Of a stretch of DNA of 64,000 bases, positions 8,872-15,675 are shown in pieces. This DNA is from Desulfovibrio desulfuricans. GTDB lineage: Bacteria; Desulfobacterota; Desulfovibrionia; Desulfovibrionales; Desulfovibrionaceae. The notes under the pieces are model-generated. The model worked only from the letters and a program-made list of their open reading frames with translations, was not told the origin of the DNA and searched no databases. Where the stretch lies: contig NZ_CP036295.1 of assembly GCF_004801255.1 (NCBI RefSeq), positions 1,053,001 to 1,117,000 of the forward strand. Reading direction: 5' to 3'. Each line of letters begins with the position of its first letter. Within the stretch, counting starts at the first letter, position 1. The position numbers were made by a program, and so were the translations under genes.

Positions 8872-9950
8872 GCAACCGCACAACCGTGATTCCTTTCGGG
8901 CCGCAGCATCCGGTGCTGCCCGAACCGCTGCACATCAAGTTTGTGGTGGAAGACGAAACCGTGGTCGGCGCCGTGCCTCAGCTGGGCTTTGTGCACCGTG
9001 GGCTCGAAAGCCTTGTGCGCCTCAAGGACTATAATCAGATGGTCTTTGTGGTCGAGCGTATCTGCGGCATCTGCTCGTGCATCCATGCCAACTGCTACTG
9101 CAACACCATTGAAGACATGATGGGCATCACAGCACCGCCCCGCGCCCAGTTTCTGCGGGTGATCTGGTCCGAGCTGCACCGCATACATTCGCACATGCTG
9201 TGGCTTGGTCTCTTTGCCGATGCCTTTGGCTTTGAAAGCGTGTTCCAGCAGTTCTGGCGCATACGCGAGCATGTCATGGACATCTGCGAGGCTACGGCCG
9301 GCAACCGCGTCATCCTCTCGGTCAACGTTGTGGGCGGCGTGCGCCGCGACCTCAGCCCCGACCAGATACGCTGGATGCTTGGCCGCCTTGACGAGCTCGA
9401 AAAGGGCATGCGCGAGCTTACCCGTACCATGCTCGACGACTACACCGTGCAGGAGCGCACGCGCGGTATCGGATACCTGAGCAAGGAAGATGCCCGTCTG
9501 CTCGGCGCGGCCGGTCCCACACTGCGCGGCAGCGGCTGGGAGATCGACGAACGCATGCACGGTTACGCGGCCTACAAGGATCTCAACTTCATCCCTGTGG
9601 TTGAAAACGACGGCGACTGCTACGCCCGCTCCAAGGTACGCTTTTATGAAGTGCTGCACTCCATAGAGCTTATCCGCGAGGCCCTCAACCGCCTGCCCGA
9701 GAGCGAGCTGACCGTCAAGGTCACCGGCAACCCCGAGGGCGAATCGATCTTCCGGGTGGAGCAGCCGCGCGGCGAGCTGTTCTATTACATCCGGGCCAAC
9801 GGCACCAAGAATCTGGAGCGCATGCGCGTGCGCACGCCCACCTTTGCCAACGTGCCGCCCCTGCTGCACATGCTGCCGGGCTGCAAACTGCCCGACGTGC
9901 CGGTTATCGTGCTGAGTATCGACCCGTGCATCTCCTGCACAGAGAGGTAG
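8868..9950 (+). CDS. echE: Ech hydrogenase large (NiFe) subunit EchE (NuoD-like)
   Basis: 360 residues. This is the catalytic subunit that binds the NiFe centre. Both metal-binding motifs are intact: RICGIC (Cys66, Cys69) near the N-terminus and DPCISC (Cys354, Cys357) at the extreme C-terminus, which proves a working hydrogenase rather than a NuoD-like subunit that lost nickel. The protein ends three residues after the last Cys, so a maturation endopeptidase tail seems absent or very short (TER), as in other Ech enzymes. It overlaps echD by four bases. Confidence 0.95.
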   Translation: MSNRTTVIPFGPQHPVLPEPLHIKFVVEDETVVGAVPQLGFVHRGLESLVRLKDYNQMVFVVERICGICSCIHANCYCNTIEDMMGITAPPRAQFLRVIWSELHRIHSHMLWLGLFADAFGFESVFQQFWRIREHVMDICEATAGNRVILSVNVVGGVRRDLSPDQIRWMLGRLDELEKGMRELTRTMLDDYTVQERTRGIGYLSKEDARLLGAAGPTLRGSGWEIDERMHGYAAYKDLNFIPVVENDGDCYARSKVRFYEVLHSIELIREALNRLPESELTVKVTGNPEGESIFRVEQPRGELFYYIRANGTKNLERMRVRTPTFANVPPLLHMLPGCKLPDVPVIVLSIDPCISCTER

Positions 9951-9954
9951 CCCC

Positions 9955-10338
9955 ATGTATATGCTTCCAAACGTGCTGCGCAATCTTTCGGGCAAGCCAG
10001 CCACGCGGCTGTATCCTCTGGAAGAGCGCGAACCCTTCCCCGCTTATCGCGGCGTGTTCACCAACGAGGTTGAAAAATGCATATTCTGCAGTTCCTGCGC
10101 AAGAGTATGCCCCACTGACGCCATTACCGTGGACGCAAAAGCCGGAAAGTGGAACTACGATCCCTTTTTATGCGTGTACTGCTCCGCGTGCGTGGAAAAG
10201 TGCCCCACCAAGTGTCTGCACCAGGAGCCTGTGCACCGCAAGCCCTCTGTCAGCAAGTTTGTGGTGCACCGCACCGGAACCCCCCGCGTCAAAAAGGCCA
10301 AGGCCGAAGCCAAGGGCGGGGAAGGAACAGAAAAATAA
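9955..10338 (+). CDS. echF: Ech hydrogenase ferredoxin-like subunit EchF (2 x [4Fe-4S], NuoI-like)
   Basis: 127 residues. Two complete CxxCxxCxxxC clusters are seen: Cys42/45/48/52 (CIFCSSCARVC) and Cys73/76/79/83 (CVYCSACVEKC). EchF is the polyferredoxin that passes electrons between soluble ferredoxin and the EchC cluster. The tail is basic and Ala-rich (KKAKAEAKGGEG). It follows echE by four bases and is the last ech gene; two hairpins follow. Confidence 0.94.
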   Translation: MYMLPNVLRNLSGKPATRLYPLEEREPFPAYRGVFTNEVEKCIFCSSCARVCPTDAITVDAKAGKWNYDPFLCVYCSACVEKCPTKCLHQEPVHRKPSVSKFVVHRTGTPRVKKAKAEAKGGEGTEK

Positions 10339-10343
10339 AAGAC

Positions 10344-10365
10344 AAAGGGCCTGAAAAGGCCCTTT
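10344..10365 (+). terminator. Hairpin after echF
   Basis: AAAGGGCC / GGCCCTTT with a 6-base loop, 5 bases after the echF stop, without a T-run. It may act together with the next hairpin or stabilise the mRNA end. Confidence 0.55.
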
Positions 10366-10403
10366 GACTGTTGCTCCCACCCGTCACTTTGCCGGACGGG
10401 GAA

Positions 10404-10443
10404 GACGGCGCATACCTCTCAGCTGAGGGCATGCGCCGTCTTT
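10404..10443. terminator. Hairpin shared by the convergent ech and zur ends
   Basis: GACGGCGCAT (10404) pairs with ATGCGCCGTC (10431) and is followed by TTT. It abuts the stop codon of the zur-like gene on the other strand, so it can serve the ech operon and possibly the zinc operon. Confidence 0.65.
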
Positions 10444-10930
10444 ATGTTTGTTGTTGCTGACCTGCGCTGGTCGCCGCGCAGCCGGGGCAGAGGCCCGTCA
10501 GTTCGACCGTATCGCCCTGCAGCTGAAAGCCGCGTTGCTGCATGGTGGAAAAAATGGTCTGGTAAAGGTCAGGGTCGTTTATCTCGCGGCTTTTGCGGCA
10601 GCCGGGGCAGACGAGCATAAAGACCGGATCGTGCGGCTTGTTGCAGGTCTCGGCGCAGGCCACAAAGGCATTGAGCGTTTCAACCCGGTGCACCAGACCC
10701 GCCTGCAGCAAAAACTCCAGCGACCGGTACACGCTCGCGGGCGTGAGGGCTTTAGGCGAGTTGTTGCGCAGGGCGTCAAGGATATCATAGGCCTTAACAG
10801 GCTGGCGGGTTTCAAGCAGGTATGAGAGCACCTGGCGGCGCAGCCGCGTGAGACGCAGGCCCCGGCTGGCGCAGAGCGCGTCAGCCGCGCAAGGGCGCGC
10901 AACACTGTCAGTTGGTTTCTTCTGCTGCAT
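10442..10930 (-). CDS. zur: Fur-family repressor, Zur-like
   Basis: 162 residues. It has the Fur winged helix (LTRLRRQVLSYLLETRQPVKAYDIL then ALTPASVYRSLEFLLQAGLVHRVE) and the Fur dimerisation domain with CPGC near residue 108 and a second CPGC near the C-terminus, the structural-zinc pattern. The start ATG at 10930 is preferred; an upstream ATG at 10969 would only lengthen the overlap with the preceding gene (already 23 bases). As last gene of a zinc-uptake-like operon it is most likely Zur, which shuts off zinc import when zinc is sufficient. Fur or PerR specificity cannot be excluded by sequence alone. Confidence 0.82.
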   Translation of the reverse strand: MQQKKPTDSVARPCAADALCASRGLRLTRLRRQVLSYLLETRQPVKAYDILDALRNNSPKALTPASVYRSLEFLLQAGLVHRVETLNAFVACAETCNKPHDPVFMLVCPGCRKSREINDPDLYQTIFSTMQQRGFQLQGDTVELTGLCPGCAATSAGQQQQT

Positions 10931-11546
10931 AGGGTTCGACCGCGTCGGCCTTGATGCGGTAGCCCGCATCGCCGATGTCGCTTTCTGATTTTTCTATTTC
11001 AAGCTTACCGTACACCATCACGGTATCCATCATCTGGATGCCCAGGGGCTTTTCCAGGGTTACGTAGATGATCTGGTTGGCTGGCGGCGGCGGTACATGA
11101 ATGCACGCTCCAAAGTAGGGAACCAGCAAAAATTCGGACATCTGGTCGCCGCCAAGAAAATCCAGCGGCGCGACAAAACCTGCGATGCTCACCATCTTGC
11201 CGCCCAGTACCTTGTTGGCTGGCGCGTTGCTCCACAGGGTCTGAAATTCCTTCAAGGCTTTGTCGGCGCGCGGGTCGTCGTCGCTAAAACGGTCAAAATT
11301 GAACTTGTCAAAAACCTTGGCGGGGTTCCACGATGGCGGGATAAGCTTTTCCCATGTTATCTCGGTATACTTGCCACTTTTTTTTGCGGCGGCGGCCTTG
11401 GCGAGATCCTCGTGCGAGGGATGCCACCCTTCCGCCTTTTGGCGCGCGTAATCGTCAGTAAGCGCCAGGGCTGTCGTGCAGTGCCAGCAGCACAGCAGTA
11501 CCGCGAGCATGCAGACCACGCGTATTGCGGCCGGAGTTGTCGTCAT
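10908..11546 (-). CDS. DUF3299-like exported protein, ZrgD-type
   Basis: 212 residues. An N-terminal hydrophobic stretch (about 8-28) is a signal peptide; CCWHC could be a lipobox-like site but is not canonical. The C-terminal half (KVLGGKMVSIAGFVAPLDF then LLVPYFGACIHVPPPPANQ) matches the DUF3299 family as I know it. In Vibrio, the Zur-regulated zrgABCDE locus contains a DUF2796 protein, an ABC ATPase, a permease and a DUF3299 protein; the same set is found here in the same order. A role in zinc handling in the periplasm is inferred from context. SD AAGGAT precedes the ATG. Confidence 0.75.
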   Translation of the reverse strand: MTTTPAAIRVVCMLAVLLCCWHCTTALALTDDYARQKAEGWHPSHEDLAKAAAAKKSGKYTEITWEKLIPPSWNPAKVFDKFNFDRFSDDDPRADKALKEFQTLWSNAPANKVLGGKMVSIAGFVAPLDFLGGDQMSEFLLVPYFGACIHVPPPPANQIIYVTLEKPLGIQMMDTVMVYGKLEIEKSESDIGDAGYRIKADAVEPYAAEETN

Positions 11547-11559
11547 GGGCTATCCTTGT

Positions 11560-12831
11560 TTACGTAGAAGCATTAAGCCCGTCGGCCAGACTTATGCGGT
11601 AAGCGCGCCATGCGGGTATGAGCCCGGCCAGAAAGCCGGCGGCAAGTATGCCCGCCAGCAGCTGCCACTCCGCAGCGGTGGGGCAGGTAAGCGCAAGGCT
11701 GAGCCCGTAGACGGACGCCAGCATCGGGCTGAATACCAGCAGCAAGGCTGCCATAAAGGCTGCCCCGGTCAATGCGCCCGCCAGCACCAGCAGCAGGCTC
11801 TCCAGCGAGAGCAGGGCGACAATATCCCATGGGCTGGCCCCGGCCGCCCGCAAGACAGCCAGCTCGCGCCGTCGTTCGCCCAGCCCGGCAAGAATGGTCG
11901 CCACCAGCCCGGCCAGGCCAGCCGCTGTGACCAGCCATGATAGAACCCTCAGAGCGTTTTCGCCAGAGCGCAGCAGGGTCCACAGCTGATCAAGGGCAAC
12001 GCCGGGCATTACGCCCATCAGGGCCTCCTGCTGGTCCGCGTTGATTTCACGCTGCGCGGCAAAGACGCGGGAACGGCTTTTTAACCCGACCAGCACAGCG
12101 GTGACGTTCTTGGGGGTAAGGTTGAACTTGGTTACCTGATCCGGGCGGACATGAAAACCCGGTACAGGCGCGCCGCCCTGCCAGTCGATGTGTATGGCCT
12201 CCATGGCGGCAAGGCTGATGTACAGCCCCCGGTCTACGGGCGTGCCGGTGTGCGCCAGTATGCCGCAGACCGTAAAGGGCTTGTCCGCGTGCTGCGCAAG
12301 CAGGGAATTGCCGTCGCCGTGACTGAGCACAATGCGGTTGCCGGGCTTGTAGTGCTCCCTTGCTGTGACCTCCGCCCCCAGCACCACGTCAAAGATGCCC
12401 TCAAAGGGCCTGCCCGCGGCAAACTGCAGGGATGCGTGGCGGCGGTACTGGTAGCGCGTAAAAAAATCAGTGGTGGTGGCCACCACGGCAAAGCCCTTGT
12501 GCGAATCGCCCAGCGATACGGGGATCGTCCAGGCCACGTCCTTGCGCTGGGCAATGCGTTGGGCGCTGTCCCAGCCCATGTTGTTCGACGCCTTGCCCAT
12601 GTGGAAAACGGCATAGAGCAGCAGCTGCAGCTCGCTGCCGCGCGCGCCGACAATCAGGTCAGTGCCGGAAACGGACTGCATGAAATTTTCACGCACCTGG
12701 GTGCGGACGCGCTCCATGCCCAACAGCAGGGTGGTGGAAAGCGCGATGGAAAACACCACAAGGCACAGCGTGCCTCTGCGGTTCCAGGCGCTTGAGCACG
12801 CCAGACCCAGCAAAAAACGCCAACGCTTCAT
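11560..12831 (-). CDS. ABC transporter permease, MacB/FtsX-like (ZrgC-type)
   Basis: 423 residues. Topology is FtsX-like: one N-terminal membrane segment (about 18-38), a large periplasmic domain (40-285), then three segments (about 290-415). The sequence LTAAGLAGLVATILAGLGERRRELAVLRAAGAS is typical of the FtsX-type cytoplasmic loop. Such permeases usually act mechanically on periplasmic partners rather than moving solute through a channel. GAGGAG five to six bases before ATG 12831 fixes the start, five bases after the ATPase stop. The partner ATPase is the next gene upstream. Confidence 0.85.
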   Translation of the reverse strand: MKRWRFLLGLACSSAWNRRGTLCLVVFSIALSTTLLLGMERVRTQVRENFMQSVSGTDLIVGARGSELQLLLYAVFHMGKASNNMGWDSAQRIAQRKDVAWTIPVSLGDSHKGFAVVATTTDFFTRYQYRRHASLQFAAGRPFEGIFDVVLGAEVTAREHYKPGNRIVLSHGDGNSLLAQHADKPFTVCGILAHTGTPVDRGLYISLAAMEAIHIDWQGGAPVPGFHVRPDQVTKFNLTPKNVTAVLVGLKSRSRVFAAQREINADQQEALMGVMPGVALDQLWTLLRSGENALRVLSWLVTAAGLAGLVATILAGLGERRRELAVLRAAGASPWDIVALLSLESLLLVLAGALTGAAFMAALLLVFSPMLASVYGLSLALTCPTAAEWQLLAGILAAGFLAGLIPAWRAYRISLADGLNAST

Positions 12832-12835
12832 GCGG

Positions 12836-13582
12836 CTACTCCTCATGGCAGGGCATGTTGATTTGCGCCATGCTCGCGCGCCGTGCAAAGGCATCCGCAA
12901 GTGCCGTGTCGTGGCTGACAAAAAGCAGGCTCGACCCGGCGTCGGCGCATTCGCGCAGCAGCAGATGCATAAAGTCCGCCCGGCGGTCAGCGTCAAGGGC
13001 AGAGGTGGGCTCGTCGGCCATGATCAGGGGCGGTGCGCCCACCAGCGAGCGGGCGGCGGCAACCCTCTGCTGTTGTCCTACAGAAAGGCGGCCCACAGGG
13101 TTGCCCCACATGTCCGGGCCCAGACCAAGACGCTGCAGCAGGCGTTGCGCGGATTTTTCCGGGCTGCCGTCGCGTGCTGCCGCCCGCGCGGCCCGTGTGG
13201 ACGAAAATCGGCAGGGCAGCAGCACGTTGTCCAGCATGCAAAGGTGCGGGATAAGGTTGAACTGCTGAAAGATCAGGCCCATGGCGTCGCCGCGAAAGGC
13301 GTCGCGCTTTGATCCGGGTAAACGGTCCACGCGCACGCCGTTTACGCTTACGCTTCCCGAGGCAGGCTGCAAAATGCCCGCAACCAGGCTGATCAGCGTG
13401 CTTTTGCCCCCGCCGCTGGGGCCGGAGAGAAAGAGCGTTTCTCCCTGCCCAAGACAGAAACTGGGGATACGCAAAATGGGCTGTTCTTGGCCGGGCCAGG
13501 AATAGACGACGTTTTCGAGCTCGATTGCCTGCCCAGCGCCGTCCGCGTCTGGCGACGCCGCTTTCGGCATGCCCCCTACCAT
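12836..13582 (-). CDS. ABC transporter ATP-binding protein, LolD/MacB-like (ZrgB-type)
   Basis: 248 residues. Walker A GPSGGGKS, Q-loop FQQFN, signature LSVGQQQR, Walker B LIMADEP and the switch His in VSHDTA are all present. Similar ATPases drive FtsX/LolC-like permeases. The start is uncertain: ATG 13582 (MVGGMPKAAS) overlaps the stop of the zrgA-like gene, and ATG 13570 (MPKAAS) is an alternative. It forms the second gene of the zinc operon. Confidence 0.87.
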   Translation of the reverse strand: MVGGMPKAASPDADGAGQAIELENVVYSWPGQEQPILRIPSFCLGQGETLFLSGPSGGGKSTLISLVAGILQPASGSVSVNGVRVDRLPGSKRDAFRGDAMGLIFQQFNLIPHLCMLDNVLLPCRFSSTRAARAAARDGSPEKSAQRLLQRLGLGPDMWGNPVGRLSVGQQQRVAAARSLVGAPPLIMADEPTSALDADRRADFMHLLLRECADAGSSLLFVSHDTALADAFARRASMAQINMPCHEE

Positions 13583-14187
13583 GAGAGCTGGTGAGCCTGA
13601 CCGGTCAGCTCGGCGGCGTGCTGTCCAGCGGGCGTCACAAGCTGCACGCGCAGTTCGTGCAGGGCGGGCCACTGGGCAAAAAGGCGCACGTCCATGCCGT
13701 GCAGCGCCTCTGGGTGAGCGCACTCAAAGGCAAACGAGGCGTCCAGATCAGCGTGCTCAGCGCTTTGCTCGTGCCCGTCGTGCTGGCCGTGTCCGTCTCC
13801 CGTTGCGGCGGCTGGTTGCGCACCCTTTGCGGCTGAGGTTTGCGGCTGCGGGCTTGCAACTGCCTGCAACAGGTCGGCGGGCAGGGCCTCGGATTCGAGC
13901 GTTACGCTTTTAAGCCTGCACTGGGCAGCGGCGGGGAAAACAAAAATATTCTCCGCCCGGTGAAGGTTCACAGCCATGTCCTGCACGGCCTGACGCTGTT
14001 CAGGGGTGGACGGGGCGTGCTCAAAAGACAGCGGGTTGGCGAGCGGGCTTTCAAGGTCAATATCCACAGTGGAACCGTCAACCGCCACGTTGAGCCGGGC
14101 CACGCCGTGCTCGTGCGCGCCATGGGCAAAGGCGGGGGCGGCTGTAAACAGAACGGCGCAGGCCGCCAGGACAAGTGCGTTTTTCAT
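13576..14187 (-). CDS. zrgA: Histidine-rich periplasmic zinc protein, DUF2796/ZrgA-like
   Basis: 203 residues. It has a clear signal peptide (about 1-21, ending AFA) and begins HGAHEHGVARLNVAVDG, the DUF2796/ZrgA signature. A central His-rich segment (HGQHDGHEQSAEHADLD) is a likely metal-binding loop. In Vibrio the ZrgA protein is Zur-repressed and belongs to a zinc-uptake ABC system; the neighbours here fit that. The start is set by GGGAGATATA-ATG. It is the first gene of the operon and lies 50 bases behind a Zur-box-like palindrome. Confidence 0.84.
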   Translation of the reverse strand: MKNALVLAACAVLFTAAPAFAHGAHEHGVARLNVAVDGSTVDIDLESPLANPLSFEHAPSTPEQRQAVQDMAVNLHRAENIFVFPAAAQCRLKSVTLESEALPADLLQAVASPQPQTSAAKGAQPAAATGDGHGQHDGHEQSAEHADLDASFAFECAHPEALHGMDVRLFAQWPALHELRVQLVTPAGQHAAELTGQAHQLSW

Positions 14188-14238
14188 TATATCTCCCTTG
14201 GGCAATGAACTTCTTGCGAGATTGCTGAAGTCAGAATT

Positions 14239-14261
14239 GAAATGATATAATGTTGCATTTT
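14239..14261. promoter_or_regulatory. Zur-box-like operator of the zinc operon
   Basis: An AT-rich, imperfect 23-bp palindrome with outer arms GAAATG and CATTTT and centre ATATAATGTTG closely resembles the known Zur box of enterobacteria (GAAATGTTATA and its complement). A TTGACA box (minus strand, 14267-14262) touches its upstream side, so a bound repressor would block RNA polymerase. The -10 box is not clear. Confidence 0.7.
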
Positions 14262-14326
14262 TGTCAACGCACAAAGTTGCGCCAGCACGTCAGCAGCCGG
14301 AGGGGCTGGCATGCACACCCCCAATG

Positions 14327-15598
14327 CTATGCCTGATGCTGCCCCTGGTGCACGCCCAGGCGTTTCCAGCGGGCGACGCGCAACATGTCGGCCAGCATGC
14401 AAAGCCCGCAAAGAGCTATGGAAACCGCCGTGGCGGCAAAAACTCCGCGGTAGCCAAAGCCCTCGTACATGACAAGCCCTCCGATGATCGGGGCAAACAT
14501 GCCGCTTGAGTCAAAGGTGGCCATCATGACGTTGGAATTGATGGAGCGGGTGCTGTTGGTGGAGCGGTCGTAAACCATGGCCGCCAGCAGGGGGTAGAGC
14601 AGCCCCAGGCCCAGCCCGTACAGCAGGGTCAGGGGAATAAAAGCCCACAGCGGACCCCAGGCCAGCCCCAGCATGCAGCACACAAGCAGTGCGCTGCACA
14701 GTATGGTGATCTTGTGGCGCGGCAGGGTATCAAGCCTGTTGCTGCCCAGCAGGCGCACAAATATGATGGTGAGCGTATAGGTGGTGAAAAACCAGGCGGG
14801 GTGCGCGCCGGTGATGGAGCAGAGGCCCTTCATAAAAAAGATAGCCAGTACGGTCATGATGCTGAAGGTCATGCAGCTCATGTACACAAAGAACAGACCG
14901 GAATGGCTGACCGCATGCCACAGCTCGCGTCCGGACAGGCCGCCCTCGGTCTCGTGCGGCATTTCGGGGGTACGCAGGCGGGGGGCCAGCGGTATGAGCA
15001 TGAGCAGCGAGGGAATGCCCAGCAGGGCCGTGACGGCAAACAGGTGCGGCTCGCCGCCCAGCAGGGGCAGTATCTGCTCGCCCAGAGCGGGAATAATGGA
15101 GTAGGGCAGCAGCAGGGTAAGCGAAAAAAACGCAAACCCCCGTGCGCTCTGACCCCTGGGTATGCAGCTTACCAGCACGGCCACCGTGCAGCACGAAAAA
15201 ATCGCCAGCGCGATGCCCTGCACCACGCGCAGCAGCAGGATAAGCCCGATGACATGGGGGCCGCCCACAAAGGGGTAGGCCAGCATGACGCCGCTTGAAA
15301 CAACAATGGATGCGGCCATGGGCAACAGCTTGCCCCGCCGCAGCAGCGTCACGCTTGCCACCTGTCTGAAAATCAGAACCATGGTAAACATGGACGAGAG
15401 CAGGATTCCGCGCCAGTTGGGGCTGACGGAAAGACCTTCGAGCCATTGTTCAAAGCAGTAAAAAACGGCCACAAAGCTGTTGCACGACATGGTCATGCAA
15501 AACAGCAGAACAAAATCACGGCTAAAAAGCGTCTGCGGCGGTTCAGAAAAGGCATTGCCTTTTGCGACCTTGGCAGACGACGCGGTTGGCGACGGCAT
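14327..15598 (-). CDS. Major facilitator superfamily transporter
   Basis: 423 residues with about 12 membrane segments in two halves and a basic loop after segment 2-3 (FRQVASVTLLRRGKLLP). No specific substrate motif is recognised. It lies 77 bases downstream of the PEP-synthase-like gene on the same strand and may be co-transcribed with it and with the sigma-54 activator. GAGG precedes ATG 15598. The first 25 residues are polar and probably cytoplasmic. Confidence 0.82.
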   Translation of the reverse strand: MPSPTASSAKVAKGNAFSEPPQTLFSRDFVLLFCMTMSCNSFVAVFYCFEQWLEGLSVSPNWRGILLSSMFTMVLIFRQVASVTLLRRGKLLPMAASIVVSSGVMLAYPFVGGPHVIGLILLLRVVQGIALAIFSCCTVAVLVSCIPRGQSARGFAFFSLTLLLPYSIIPALGEQILPLLGGEPHLFAVTALLGIPSLLMLIPLAPRLRTPEMPHETEGGLSGRELWHAVSHSGLFFVYMSCMTFSIMTVLAIFFMKGLCSITGAHPAWFFTTYTLTIIFVRLLGSNRLDTLPRHKITILCSALLVCCMLGLAWGPLWAFIPLTLLYGLGLGLLYPLLAAMVYDRSTNSTRSINSNVMMATFDSSGMFAPIIGGLVMYEGFGYRGVFAATAVSIALCGLCMLADMLRVARWKRLGVHQGQHQA

Positions 15599-15675
15599 GG
15601 GGCCTCAATCGTGTTGCGCCGCGATGGCCCAAGCCGCCGTGCGGGGCCGGGCTCACCCCCGCAAAGGGCGTGCGG

